A DNA stretch of 16,442 bases, from contig CAMOKL010000030.1 of the NCBI GenBank assembly GCA_946617655.1, forward strand, positions 1 to 16,442, written 5' to 3'. Both the position numbers and the translations under genes were made by a program. Below are positions 6,124 through 13,959 of the stretch, one piece after another (within the stretch, counting starts at the first letter, position 1; each line of letters begins with the position of its first letter). A model generated the notes under the pieces. It worked only from the letters and a program-made list of their open reading frames with translations. It did not search any database and was not told the DNA's origin. The DNA comes from Anaeroplasma sp902783745 (GTDB lineage: Bacteria > Bacillota_I > Bacilli_A > Acholeplasmatales > Anaeroplasmataceae).

Positions 6124-6153
6124 TTGTATTTTATTTAATGAAGATAATATTAT
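6124..6153 (+). promoter_or_regulatory. Promoter for the Xre-type regulator
   Basis: TTGTAT (6124-6129) and TATTAT (6148-6153) with an 18-bp spacer, starting 1 bp after the last operator. The regulator ATG (6186) follows with GAGG at 6173-6176. A possible divergent minus-strand promoter, TTGGCA (6094-6099) with TAACAT (6071-6076) and a 17-bp spacer, lies within the operator cluster. Confidence 0.45.
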
Positions 6154-6185
6154 AAAATAATATTAAAGATTTGAGGATTTATAAT

Positions 6186-6513
6186 ATGAAAGTAAATGAA
6201 TTAATAGATAACGAAAAAAGGTTATGTGAGAATTTAAATAAATATATAAAATTAAAGCACAAAAAGGAGTTGATTTAGCTAATCAACTCGATATTACTAC
6301 AGTTAGTGCATCTAGAATTATGACTGGTGTAAGTGTTCCTATTGTGGAACAATTATTAAAGATTTGCGATTTTTTAGATATTAATATTTATGAATTATTA
6401 GGAATAGAAAATCCATATAATTTAAGTAATGAAGAATATGAAATTATCAAGGCTTAAAGAGATAATGCCCCCCAAAAAAAGAATTAATAAAAAGAGTATT
6501 AAATCTAAAATAA
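6186..6513 (+). pseudogene. Xre/Cro-CI family helix-turn-helix regulator, broken
   Basis: ATG 6186 follows a GAGG box and reads MKVNELIDNEKRLCENLNK to KHKKELI, then stops at TAG 6276. One nucleotide later in phase, from about 6261, the frame reads KKGVDLANQLDITTVSAS, then RIMTGVSVP and LLKICDFLDINIYELLG. This is the HTH_3 core: helix 2-turn-recognition helix, then the LLKICDFLxIxxYELLG end of the domain. It meets a nonsense TAA at 6455-6457 in EIIKA*RDNAPQ, where relatives usually have an aromatic residue. A second one-nucleotide loss in the C6A7 tract (6468-6480) then separates it from KELIKRVLNLK and the TAA at 6511-6513. Restored length is about 108 residues. It is the only plus-strand gene in the window. 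Both frameshifts are in homopolymers, so assembly error is possible, but the nonsense codon is independent. Confidence 0.8.
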
Positions 6514-6515
6514 CG

Positions 6516-6550
6516 AAAACTTCGTAGCAAATTATGTTACGAAGTTTTTT
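6516..6550. terminator. Rho-independent terminator shared by convergent genes
   Basis: AAAACTTCGTA (6516-6526), loop of 11, TACGAAGTTTT (6538-6548), with T to 6550 on the plus strand. It is 3 nt past the end of the broken regulator and overlaps the last codons and stop of the flippase gene (stop at 6537-6539). On the minus strand the stem ends TTTTCGTTATTTT, so it can probably also end the polysaccharide operon. It is the strongest terminator in the window. Confidence 0.75.
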
Positions 6551-8294
6551 CATCATCTATTGTTCTTTTTATACTATGAATCCCACGGATTTCTTCACTC
6601 TCAAATTCATATTCAAATAATATTTCTTCAATATCATATTCTTTAAATATTTCATCACACTTTTTTGTTAAACGTAAATTGATATCAGCAATATCATCAA
6701 ATAAAACATATTTAATAATTAGTTGTTTTGTTTCATTTTCAATATAACCAATCATTAAAAAATCCTTATAACTATTATCATACGTTATTACATAGTCATC
6801 GAGATTTTCTGTATCAATGCCTTTTTCTTTTATTTCTTCAATATGTTTTTTTATACAGTTATCCTTATTAAATTTTTTCTTTTTTAATAGATGTTTTGCT
6901 TTTTTTAAATCATTTTTAAATAAGAAAATTAAAAGGACAATGTAAAATATTGCAAGTGGAATATTTAATAAATAAAATGAGAACAAATTACTTCTCATTA
7001 CTAAAAATATGATTACAAATGAAACAAATGATATAATCGTTTTTTTAGAAACAAAAATTAATTTAAATTTCAATAAAACAATTAAACATAATATTATTGA
7101 TATGAAATACCCAACAAATGTTGCAATAGATGCTCCTTCAATTCCTATGATAGGAATTAAAACAAAATTTAATGCTATATTAACGACAGCACCTATACTT
7201 AAGATTACCAAATTTGGCCAAGTTTTCTTTATGACTAAAAATTGATTTGTTCCTATTTGAAACAGCATCAACAATAAAGGAGCAAGATACAAATATGGAA
7301 CACAAATATACGAACGCCAATATTCTTCTTTAAATAATAATTCAATTCCAAATTTGCAGATTGAAGTACCTATCAAAGTAGTCCCTAAGGATATTGCTAA
7401 CATTACATCGAATATCTTTGATATTACATCTACATTATCATCATCTCTCATAATGGAGAATGCAAAGTACTGCCATCCACCTGCAAAAGCTGTATATATC
7501 AATTGACTGATATGCCCAATCTTGGAACTAACTGCATAAACGCCTTCTTCAGATGTATTAAGTAATGATGCAATCATTACACGATCACTTGAATTAAATA
7601 TCCAGTAAATAATAAAATTAGGCAATAAAGGCAAAGCTATTGTTAACATTGATCTTATGTATTTCCAATTCACTCTTTTAAAACTAAACCATTTGTAATT
7701 CATAATTGCAAAAGCTAATTCTAAAGTTGTGGCTGAAATTAAAGTTGCTAACGGTAAAGCGATTAAATAATGTCCATTTAACAATAATGGAATAGCAATT
7801 GAATATGAAATTACTGGAGATAAAAAATTAGTAACCAAGAATACTATTCTTTTATTTTGCATTCTTGTAGGGGCAGAAACAATTGAATTAGTAGCTCCTA
7901 TAAGCACACTTAAAGCGCATAGCATAACTAGATTTCCATGTTGTGGTTCTCTGTAAAACAATAACGATATTGGTTCTCTTAAACAAATCATTAATAAGGC
8001 AACAATTAATGAGGTTATGCATGAAAATGCAAAAGCAGATGAACAAATATCTTTTTTGAAGTCATCATCTTTCTTTTCAAAAAACATTCTAAACATTGCA
8101 TCATACATTCCCATTACAGCTAACGCACAAAATAAGGATACAATGGTAGTCGATAAATCACTTAATCCATAGTAATACGAATTTGGCATTAATCTAGTTA
8201 TAATAGGCACCATTATAAGTGGAACCATTTTTGAAATAATACCTCCAAATCCATAAACAAGGAAATTGGATAATAAAAGTTTTAGTCTACTCAT
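6537..8294 (-). CDS. Wzx-type polysaccharide flippase with soluble C-terminal tail
   Basis: The 585-aa product is a multi-pass membrane protein of the MATE/MOP flippase superfamily. It starts with MSRLKLLLSNFLVYGFGGI and a run of hydrophobic segments to about residue 460 (roughly 12-14 spans). Conserved-looking family features include ITRLMP near residue 32, the N-terminal bundle to about 200, and a second bundle with NSSDRVMIASLL near 234-245. Its role would be to flip undecaprenyl-linked repeat units to the outer face of the membrane. After the last span there is an unusual charged tail of about 125 residues (461-585), with KHLLKKKKF followed by an acidic region rich in Glu and Asp (for example EEILFEYEFESEE) that I cannot assign. 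AAAGGA 6 nt before ATG 8294 supports the start. It is the last gene of the operon. Confidence 0.85.
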   Translation of the reverse strand: MSRLKLLLSNFLVYGFGGIISKMVPLIMVPIITRLMPNSYYYGLSDLSTTIVSLFCALAVMGMYDAMFRMFFEKKDDDFKKDICSSAFAFSCITSLIVALLMICLREPISLLFYREPQHGNLVMLCALSVLIGATNSIVSAPTRMQNKRIVFLVTNFLSPVISYSIAIPLLLNGHYLIALPLATLISATTLELAFAIMNYKWFSFKRVNWKYIRSMLTIALPLLPNFIIYWIFNSSDRVMIASLLNTSEEGVYAVSSKIGHISQLIYTAFAGGWQYFAFSIMRDDDNVDVISKIFDVMLAISLGTTLIGTSICKFGIELLFKEEYWRSYICVPYLYLAPLLLMLFQIGTNQFLVIKKTWPNLVILSIGAVVNIALNFVLIPIIGIEGASIATFVGYFISIILCLIVLLKFKLIFVSKKTIISFVSFVIIFLVMRSNLFSFYLLNIPLAIFYIVLLIFLFKNDLKKAKHLLKKKKFNKDNCIKKHIEEIKEKGIDTENLDDYVITYDNSYKDFLMIGYIENETKQLIIKYVLFDDIADINLRLTKKCDEIFKEYDIEEILFEYEFESEEIRGIHSIKRTIDDEKTS

Positions 8295-8338
8295 TTGCTA
8301 TCCTTTCTCTAATATATATTACGTAATTAAATTAATTA

Positions 8339-9433
8339 TTAATATTTATTAATAGTTTCAATAATATAATTTACTTCCTCATCAGTCATTCCGTAATACA
8401 TAGGAAGACTTAATTCTTCTTTAGAGATTATCTCTGCTAGAGGTAATTCTCCTTCTTTTATATTTAAATCAGAATACGCTCCTTGTAAATGCATTGGTGT
8501 TGGATAATGTTTATTTGTACCAATACCTTTATTAGCCAAGTATTTTTCTAATTCATCTCTATTTTTGCATCTAACTGCAAAAATATGCCATACATGATAA
8601 TTATCCTTATTTACTATAGGTAGAATAACCTTATCATTTTTAATACCTTCTAAATACATTTTTGCAATTCTATTTCTATCTGTATTCCATTTATCTAAAT
8701 GATCAAGCTTAATAGATAAGAATCCCGCTTGTATTTCATCAAGTCTTGAATTTACCCCCTTATAGATATGATGGTATTTATAGTCAGAACCATAACATGC
8801 AAGTGCAGCTATTTTTTTAGCTAATACTTCATCATTGGTAGTAACCATACCACCATCACCCAAAGCACCTAAATTCTTACCTGGATACATTGAAAATCCT
8901 GCAGCGTCCCCTAAAGATCCTGCTTTTTTACCTTTATATAGGGCACCATGTGCTTGAGCTGCATCTTCTATAACCTTAAGATTATATTTTTTTGCTATAG
9001 AATTAATCTTATCCATATCAGCACATTGACCATATAGATGAACAGCAATAATTGCCTTTGTATTTTTAGTTATTTTTTCTTCAATTAAATCAGGATTAAT
9101 ATTATATTCATCTAGAATTGGTTCTACAAATATAGGCTTGGCACCTACGTAAGTTACAGCTAAAGCTGTTGCTATAAATGTATTAGATGGTACTATTACT
9201 TCATCACCTTCACCTATTTCCATTGCACGTAATATTAGCATTAATGCATCTAAGCCATTACCAACTCCAACTGCATATTTGGTTCCAATATAATTTGCAA
9301 ATTTTTCTTGGAATTTATCATATTCAGTTCCTTGAATATAATAGGCTTTATCATACATTTCTTCAAATTTATTAAGCATCTCTTTTTTTAATTCTTTTTG
9401 CATAGGAGCAAAACTAACAAAAGGTATTTTCAT
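8339..9433 (-). CDS. fdtB: dTDP-3-oxo-6-deoxyhexose aminotransferase (FdtB/QdtB-like, DegT/DnrJ/EryC1/StrS family)
   Basis: The 364-aa product is a PLP-dependent sugar aminotransferase. Motifs seen are GVGNGLDALML (56-66, cofactor phosphate region), VIEDAAQAHGA (154-164, with the D that contacts the PLP ring nitrogen), and FSMYPGKNLGALGDGG (180-195), where K186 should form the Schiff base. This form of the lysine motif is typical of the FdtB/QdtB/DesV group that aminates C3. It would convert dTDP-3-oxo-6-deoxyhexose plus glutamate to the 3-amino sugar. A longer frame reaches 9517, but its first 28 codons overlap the isomerase. The start chosen is ATG 9433, which has AAGGA at good spacing and gives the family N-terminus MKIPFVSFAP. 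It lies 1 nt after the isomerase stop. The exact product, Fuc3N or Qui3N, cannot be told. Confidence 0.87.
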   Translation of the reverse strand: MKIPFVSFAPMQKELKKEMLNKFEEMYDKAYYIQGTEYDKFQEKFANYIGTKYAVGVGNGLDALMLILRAMEIGEGDEVIVPSNTFIATALAVTYVGAKPIFVEPILDEYNINPDLIEEKITKNTKAIIAVHLYGQCADMDKINSIAKKYNLKVIEDAAQAHGALYKGKKAGSLGDAAGFSMYPGKNLGALGDGGMVTTNDEVLAKKIAALACYGSDYKYHHIYKGVNSRLDEIQAGFLSIKLDHLDKWNTDRNRIAKMYLEGIKNDKVILPIVNKDNYHVWHIFAVRCKNRDELEKYLANKGIGTNKHYPTPMHLQGAYSDLNIKEGELPLAEIISKEELSLPMYYGMTDEEVNYIIETINKY

Positions 9434-9434
9434 A

Positions 9435-9842
9435 TTAATCCTTCTTCCTATTAACATATTTAATGAATTCATCATAATTTCTAATATAGTCAGATTCATC
9501 ATAAAATTCAGATGCAAGTACCATTAATACTGCATCAGGAGTAAAATCATACATTTCTCTCCACATATCGTTAGTTACATATAAACCTTCATATGGTTTA
9601 TCTAATAATACTTCAGCCGTTTCTTTTCCATTATCCAAATGAATTTTACAACTACCTGAAGTACATATTAATATTTGCTGTAATTTCTTATGTGCATGGA
9701 AACCTCGTCTAACTCCAGCTATAGTATCATACATATAATATACTCTTTTTATATCAAAAGGAACTTCTTTAGTAGTTTCAAGAGCTATTAACATTCCTCT
9801 CTCATCACCATGCTTTTGAAAATTGATTATCGAATAATTCAC
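9435..9842 (-). CDS. fdtA: dTDP-4-oxo-6-deoxyglucose 3,4-ketoisomerase (FdtA/QdtA-like)
   Basis: This is a small cupin-fold protein of the WxcM/FdtA family that shifts the keto group of dTDP-4-keto-6-deoxyglucose from C4 to C3. Visible motifs are FQKHGDERGML near the N-terminus, RRGFHAHKKLQQ with H49 and H51, which correspond to the catalytic histidine pair of FdtA, and TNDMWREMYDF, the conserved aromatic segment. I chose GTG 9842 (135 aa) because AAAGGAG lies 9 nt upstream. The longer TTG start at 9851 abuts the ribosome binding site and cannot use it. With this start the histidines take the same numbers that I recall for FdtA. It overlaps the polymerase gene by 38 nt and is followed 1 nt later by its aminotransferase partner. 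Retention or inversion at C4 (FdtA versus QdtA) is not decidable here, so the symbol is by family. Confidence 0.87.
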   Translation of the reverse strand: MNYSIINFQKHGDERGMLIALETTKEVPFDIKRVYYMYDTIAGVRRGFHAHKKLQQILICTSGSCKIHLDNGKETAEVLLDKPYEGLYVTNDMWREMYDFTPDAVLMVLASEFYDESDYIRNYDEFIKYVNRKKD

Positions 9843-11088
9843 TACTATCAACTCCTTTGTTTTCTACAAAATTTAAATTATTTAATCCTCCAACAAAAAT
9901 AATTAAATAAAATGGTGTCATTATAGCAGGTCTTTGATAAACTGAAATAAAAAATACTAATATAAGTATAAATTTAACATAATTTAATTTTCCACTAAAA
10001 GCTATCATTAACAAATAAAATACAATCATTAATCCAAAACCAATGTATCCATAATCATAGATACTACATCTATATGAAGAACTACCATTTATATAAGGAT
10101 TCAAGACTGAACTACCTCGACCAAAGCCAAATAATTTAACTAATATATCTGCATTTTCAAATTGTTTGAATCCCCTATCAAATTGAGATGTTTCACGATT
10201 ATTAATAAAATCAAATTGACCATTTTCATTAATAAAACGATTTTGCAAATTAATAATAACTTCATTTGAAGTATTAATATTTAAAACTAAAACAAAAGCT
10301 ATAAAAAACGCCAAAGTAACAAAAAATAACTTATGATATCCTTTTTTAAAAGTAATTAGTACAATGTATATCAAAAATAATAAATATCCAGCCACAGAAA
10401 AAGATAAAATTAACGAAATCAAAAGAAACACAATCGATTTATCTTTTTTTATGTTTATACCTTTTGATATAATTAATAAAGCAGAAACTGTTCCAACCAA
10501 ACCAGCTTCATCATAAATACCTGAAAATCTAGTATTTGAAGAAATACGCATAACCGCTCCTATATAATGCAAATAATAACCACTGGATATATCGTATTTT
10601 ACATCTAATGAATTAATTGATGCTACCTGATTAGGAGAATAGATTTTATTAATAGCTAAAGAAATACCTAACTTTTCTAATAAATAATATAATAATCCAG
10701 GAATTAAAGATATAATGAAAAATTTTGTAAATATATTCAATACATCTTTCATCTCATCTTTTTCTAAAAACAAAAAAGAAAAAATTACCAAATATACACA
10801 TCCTCCACCAATCATAGCCCTAAGATCTAGCTCAGAGCTTAATGGAAAAATATAATGATTGAAATATATCATTAATAATAAAAGGAATGCAAAAAAATGT
10901 TTAAAAGTAAAATGTATAGAATTTCTTTTATATGCAATTAGTGTTATGACTGTTATAAGATAACTAGCATATGACAAATATGTCAAATAACCATTTGCGA
11001 ATGTATTCCATACAAAATAAGGATATAAAGAAAGAATTCCACTTATAGCAAAAAAAACGAAACATATTTTTTTTATATTAACAGTCAT
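9805..11088 (-). CDS. Wzy-like O-antigen/capsule polymerase (multi-pass membrane protein)
   Basis: The 427-aa product is strongly hydrophobic with about 10-12 predicted membrane segments, beginning KICFVFFAISGILSLYPYFVW. It has a larger soluble loop in the second half (about residues 265-335, with NRETSQFDRGFKQFENADI). Such topology, plus the place between glycosyltransferases and amino-sugar genes in a cluster that also encodes a flippase, is typical of Wzy proteins, which join lipid-linked repeats on the outer face. Sequence conservation in this family is too low for motif proof. An O-antigen ligase-type protein is the alternative. The start at 11088 is well supported by AGGAGGTGA just upstream, embedded in the stop of the preceding glycosyltransferase. 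The 3' end overlaps the isomerase start. Confidence 0.75.
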   Translation of the reverse strand: MTVNIKKICFVFFAISGILSLYPYFVWNTFANGYLTYLSYASYLITVITLIAYKRNSIHFTFKHFFAFLLLLMIYFNHYIFPLSSELDLRAMIGGGCVYLVIFSFLFLEKDEMKDVLNIFTKFFIISLIPGLLYYLLEKLGISLAINKIYSPNQVASINSLDVKYDISSGYYLHYIGAVMRISSNTRFSGIYDEAGLVGTVSALLIISKGINIKKDKSIVFLLISLILSFSVAGYLLFLIYIVLITFKKGYHKLFFVTLAFFIAFVLVLNINTSNEVIINLQNRFINENGQFDFINNRETSQFDRGFKQFENADILVKLFGFGRGSSVLNPYINGSSSYRCSIYDYGYIGFGLMIVFYLLMIAFSGKLNYVKFILILVFFISVYQRPAIMTPFYLIIFVGGLNNLNFVENKGVDSSELFDNQFSKAW

Positions 11089-11092
11089 ATAT

Positions 11093-11974
11093 TCACCTCC
11101 TAAACTTCCAAATCATTTGATGAATAAAAAAGAAAGGATACTTAAAAAGCATTATTATAGAATAATTACATTTATTTTTTAAATAATTATATCGACCTGA
11201 TACAATATTCCTTTGAATAACATTTAGACTCTTATCTTCAATATAAGACTTATAAAAATTCAAATAATCATAATGAATTAATGAATTAATAGTTTTTTTC
11301 TGGTTAGAACTAATTCCACCTTGCCTATATTTTATCGAAACAATATCATAACAAAATGTTAATTTAAATCCAAGCTTAGTAATTTTTGAAATAAATGGTC
11401 CATCTTCCCATAACTTATATTTTCTATCATATCCATTAACTTTTTCAAAAAAAGTTTTTTTAAAATACATCGCTGAACCTGAAGCCATCTCATATGTAGA
11501 ACCGACTCCAAGGGATATATACTGTTTATTACAATCATCCAATTTATTTTTTATTTTTTTTATATTCTTATCAGCTGGAATATTTCTAATAAAAACATTC
11601 ATGTCTTCGCTGAATACTTTTCTTTGACATACAATAATATCATTTTCTTTTAATTTGTTTGCAATTTTAAACAAAACATTTTCATCATAAAATTTATCAT
11701 CATTTGAAAGAGGCACAATATATTCTCCTCTAGCTTTACGAATTGCATTATCTAAATTAATAACTGTACCAACATTTGTTTCGTTATGTATGATTACATA
11801 GTTATTAAAATTATTTCTATTAAAATATTCTTTTATTTCATCAATTGGGAAATTCTTACTTCCATCATCAGTTATTATTATTTCAAATTCAACATTTTTT
11901 TGAAATAATATAGAATCAAGGGCTTCAAAAACATATTTAAAATTATTAAATGTAGGGACAATGCAACTAATCAT
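11093..11974 (-). CDS. Glycosyltransferase family 2
   Basis: The 293-aa product has a GT-A fold N-terminal domain. It begins MISCIVPTFNN, with the nucleotide-binding TDDGS at 35-39 and the metal-binding acidic motif LSNDD at 89-93. A later KLWEDGPFISK segment resembles the ED/xED general-base region. It transfers a sugar from a nucleotide donor to the growing lipid-linked repeat at the cytoplasmic face; donor and linkage are unknown. The C-terminus ends in a hydrophobic and basic stretch (LFKYPFFFIHQMIW) that may rest on the membrane. The ATG overlaps the stop of the preceding glycosyltransferase gene by 8 nt. The gene ends in AGG AGG TGA, so its last codons form the ribosome binding site of the polymerase gene. 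Confidence 0.87.
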   Translation of the reverse strand: MISCIVPTFNNFKYVFEALDSILFQKNVEFEIIITDDGSKNFPIDEIKEYFNRNNFNNYVIIHNETNVGTVINLDNAIRKARGEYIVPLSNDDKFYDENVLFKIANKLKENDIIVCQRKVFSEDMNVFIRNIPADKNIKKIKNKLDDCNKQYISLGVGSTYEMASGSAMYFKKTFFEKVNGYDRKYKLWEDGPFISKITKLGFKLTFCYDIVSIKYRQGGISSNQKKTINSLIHYDYLNFYKSYIEDKSLNVIQRNIVSGRYNYLKNKCNYSIIMLFKYPFFFIHQMIWKFRR

Positions 11975-12896
11975 TTATTTCATCCTTTCCAAATGGCACA
12001 ACATTTAATGCTTTCCCATCTTTTTTTCCTTTTCTAATTGCCTTAAATATTTTAATTTTATTTTTACCCCTTATAATGGAGGCAAGATTAAAAAAAATGT
12101 TAAATTGAAATTTATTTTTAGCTGAATAACAATCATATCCTATCCCGCCATAATTTATATATTTTCTATTCAAATATTCTATATTTCTATTTGTATAATA
12201 TACCCTTAATGGACTAACCTTTTTTTTATATGTTAGTTTTAAGATTCTATTCTTTGCATTTCTCCCTTTAAATATTTTGCTCAATTTCATATAAAAATTA
12301 ATTTTCCATTGTTTTTTAGGAATTATTTCACCATATTCTTGATCAATTTGAATTGTATTTACTCTTATTATTTTATAGCCGGACAATATAACACGTTTAG
12401 AAAAATCATTATCTATTAAATCAATGAATAATACTTCATCAAATCTTCCAACATTATTCCAAATTGAAACATTTGTTAAAGCAGCAGAGGTTATGCATCT
12501 ATTCAAATACTGAAAATCATTTTTAATAGGAATTTGGATTTGAATTCTTCTCTTATCAACAACTATAGGAGAAATCAACGCAACATCATCAAACATATAT
12601 TTTTTGTATTCAGATATAATATTATTTGGACATACAGAATCTTGGTCCAATGTTATAACCCATTCAAGATGACGATTATATGCCTCTTCCATTATACAAT
12701 TTAATGCTTTGGCTAAACCAACGTTTTTCCCATTTCCAAGATAAACAATTTCTTTATCAATATCACATATTATTTCATTATTAAATTCACTATTTAAATA
12801 TAAAATTAATAAATCCACCTGATTAATAATAGATTTTATATTTTCAATAATTCTATTTATGTCAGGGTTAAAAATAACTATACCTGCTGCTATCAT
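11967..12896 (-). CDS. Glycosyltransferase family 2, rhamnosyltransferase-like
   Basis: The 309-aa product starts MIAAGIVIFNPDINRI and has GNGKNVGLAKALN (54-66) and the donor and metal motif TLDQDS (82-87). The combination VIFNPD, N-x-G-L-A-x-ALN and LDQDS is characteristic of bacterial rhamnosyltransferases of family GT2 (RfbF/RfbN-like), which fits the dTDP-rhamnose genes upstream. The usual (D/V)DNGS motif is replaced by YLNSEF (33-38), which is unusual and worth noting. GGAG 8 nt before ATG 12896 supports the start. It is separated from the upstream glycosyltransferase by a 50-nt gap that forms a perfect hairpin, and it overlaps the next gene by 8 nt. Confidence 0.83.
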   Translation of the reverse strand: MIAAGIVIFNPDINRIIENIKSIINQVDLLILYLNSEFNNEIICDIDKEIVYLGNGKNVGLAKALNCIMEEAYNRHLEWVITLDQDSVCPNNIISEYKKYMFDDVALISPIVVDKRRIQIQIPIKNDFQYLNRCITSAALTNVSIWNNVGRFDEVLFIDLIDNDFSKRVILSGYKIIRVNTIQIDQEYGEIIPKKQWKINFYMKLSKIFKGRNAKNRILKLTYKKKVSPLRVYYTNRNIEYLNRKYINYGGIGYDCYSAKNKFQFNIFFNLASIIRGKNKIKIFKAIRKGKKDGKALNVVPFGKDEIND

Positions 12897-12919
12897 AATA
12901 AAAACTCCATATAATTTTA

Positions 12920-12948
12920 AATATATTCTTGTTTATCAAGAATATATT
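12920..12948. repeat. Perfect 12-bp intergenic hairpin within the operon
   Basis: AATATATTCTTG (12920-12931), loop TTTAT, CAAGAATATATT (12937-12948). It fills the only gap above 45 nt between rfbC and the flippase, and one arm reaches the stop codon of the upstream glycosyltransferase (12947-12949). On the minus strand no T-run follows, so it looks more like an RNA-processing, stabilising or attenuation hairpin than a full terminator. Confidence 0.65.
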
Positions 12949-13957
12949 AATTCTTTTTATTCACGCTTGAAAATTTCCTTATTCTAAAACGATTTATCAC
13001 CTTAGCACTTAAATATGCATTAAATGTAAACATTAATGCTCTAAATCTCTGATTTAAATTTACTGGTGCAAAAATCGCCTTAATAGAAAAAGCGTGTATT
13101 TCTCTTTTTAACATTTTATATAAACTTGGATCACATTTTTTAGCATTACATCCTACCATAACATTAAATGCATCACAATGAGTATGCCAATTACTATATT
13201 TCCATGCTTTTATCAAACTTTTATCATTTTTTAAATATTCATCTCTAATATATTTTTGAGCAGTTATACTACTTATTAAATACTCTTTCTTATATTTGGA
13301 TGCACCAGTTTGAGGATCACCAACACGATAATGATAAACTTTTTTATAACCACAAACAACATTTTTTGCATAAACAAAACAACCAATAGAAAAAGCAAAC
13401 CCCTCGCCATTGAAAAAATTTTCATTAAATCTAATCTTGTAATCATCAATCAAAGATTTTTTTATCATTTTATTCCAAGGCGCTATAACAATTTTATGAT
13501 ATAACATATTAATTGCTGCTTCTTTTCCTGTTAAAATGCTAAATTTATTGTTTTCTATAGAATTATTAATATTTGCAAAAAATTTGTCAACTTCTGGAGT
13601 ATATGCAACATCACAGTTTGTCTTAACTAATAGATTATAAAAATATTCCAAATAATCATCATTTAAAATGTCATCTTGATCGACGATACATACATATTCA
13701 CCATTACATCTATCTAATGCAATATTTCTAGATGCTGAAACTCCAGAATTATTCTTATGTATGGCAATTATTCTTGTATCTAATTTTGAAAAATTATCTA
13801 TTATTTCTCCCGACTTATCAGAAGAACCATCGTCAACTAAAAATAATTCAAAATTTTTATATGTTTGATTTATGATAGATTCAATACATTCTGAAATATA
13901 TTTTTCACCATTATATATAGAAACAATTACAGAAATCATATGATTACTTGAATTCAT
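12947..13957 (-). CDS. Glycosyltransferase family 2
   Basis: The 336-aa product has a canonical GT2 domain. It begins ISVIVSIYNGEKYISECI, with VDDGSSD at 41-47, NSGVSASRNIAL near 70-81 and the metal-binding VDQDD at 92-96. Proteins with this layout (VSIYNGE, DDGS, D-x-DD) commonly add hexoses, N-acetylhexosamines or amino sugars in capsule and exopolysaccharide clusters. No specificity can be read. The C-terminal ~120 residues are helical and less conserved. GAGG 8 nt before ATG 13957 supports the start and overlaps the end of rfbB. A second ATG six codons in is possible but less well spaced. Confidence 0.87.
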   Translation of the reverse strand: MNSSNHMISVIVSIYNGEKYISECIESIINQTYKNFELFLVDDGSSDKSGEIIDNFSKLDTRIIAIHKNNSGVSASRNIALDRCNGEYVCIVDQDDILNDDYLEYFYNLLVKTNCDVAYTPEVDKFFANINNSIENNKFSILTGKEAAINMLYHKIVIAPWNKMIKKSLIDDYKIRFNENFFNGEGFAFSIGCFVYAKNVVCGYKKVYHYRVGDPQTGASKYKKEYLISSITAQKYIRDEYLKNDKSLIKAWKYSNWHTHCDAFNVMVGCNAKKCDPSLYKMLKREIHAFSIKAIFAPVNLNQRFRALMFTFNAYLSAKVINRFRIRKFSSVNKKN

Positions 13958-13959
13958 TT

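Larger units (their letters stand above)
5450..6185. other. Gene-poor interval holding decayed fragments and regulatory sites
   Basis: Across this stretch I find no intact gene. It contains the promoter of the acyltransferase module, two AT-rich hairpins, a helicase remnant with a perfect inverted repeat, a 21-codon reading frame, a GC-armed hairpin and three operator-like palindromes, each listed separately. Frequent stops in all six frames and recognisable broken coding pieces indicate that this is a site of past insertion and decay between two functional gene blocks. Confidence 0.7.

Noticed and set aside
6186..6513. Programmed frameshifting as the explanation for the split Xre gene
   Set aside because: A nonsense codon and a second frameshift also occur downstream, which programmed shifting would not explain.
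7009..7245. Plus-strand frame opposite the flippase, and similar plus-strand frames at 1708-1935, 9187-9375, 13310-13504, 14229-14441 and 15555-15782
   Set aside because: All are antisense to well-supported genes, lack ribosome binding sites and show the composition expected of shadows.
9434..9517. N-terminal 28-codon extension of the aminotransferase
   Set aside because: It lies wholly inside the isomerase gene, has no family similarity, and the internal ATG at 9433 has a good ribosome binding site and the expected N-terminus.
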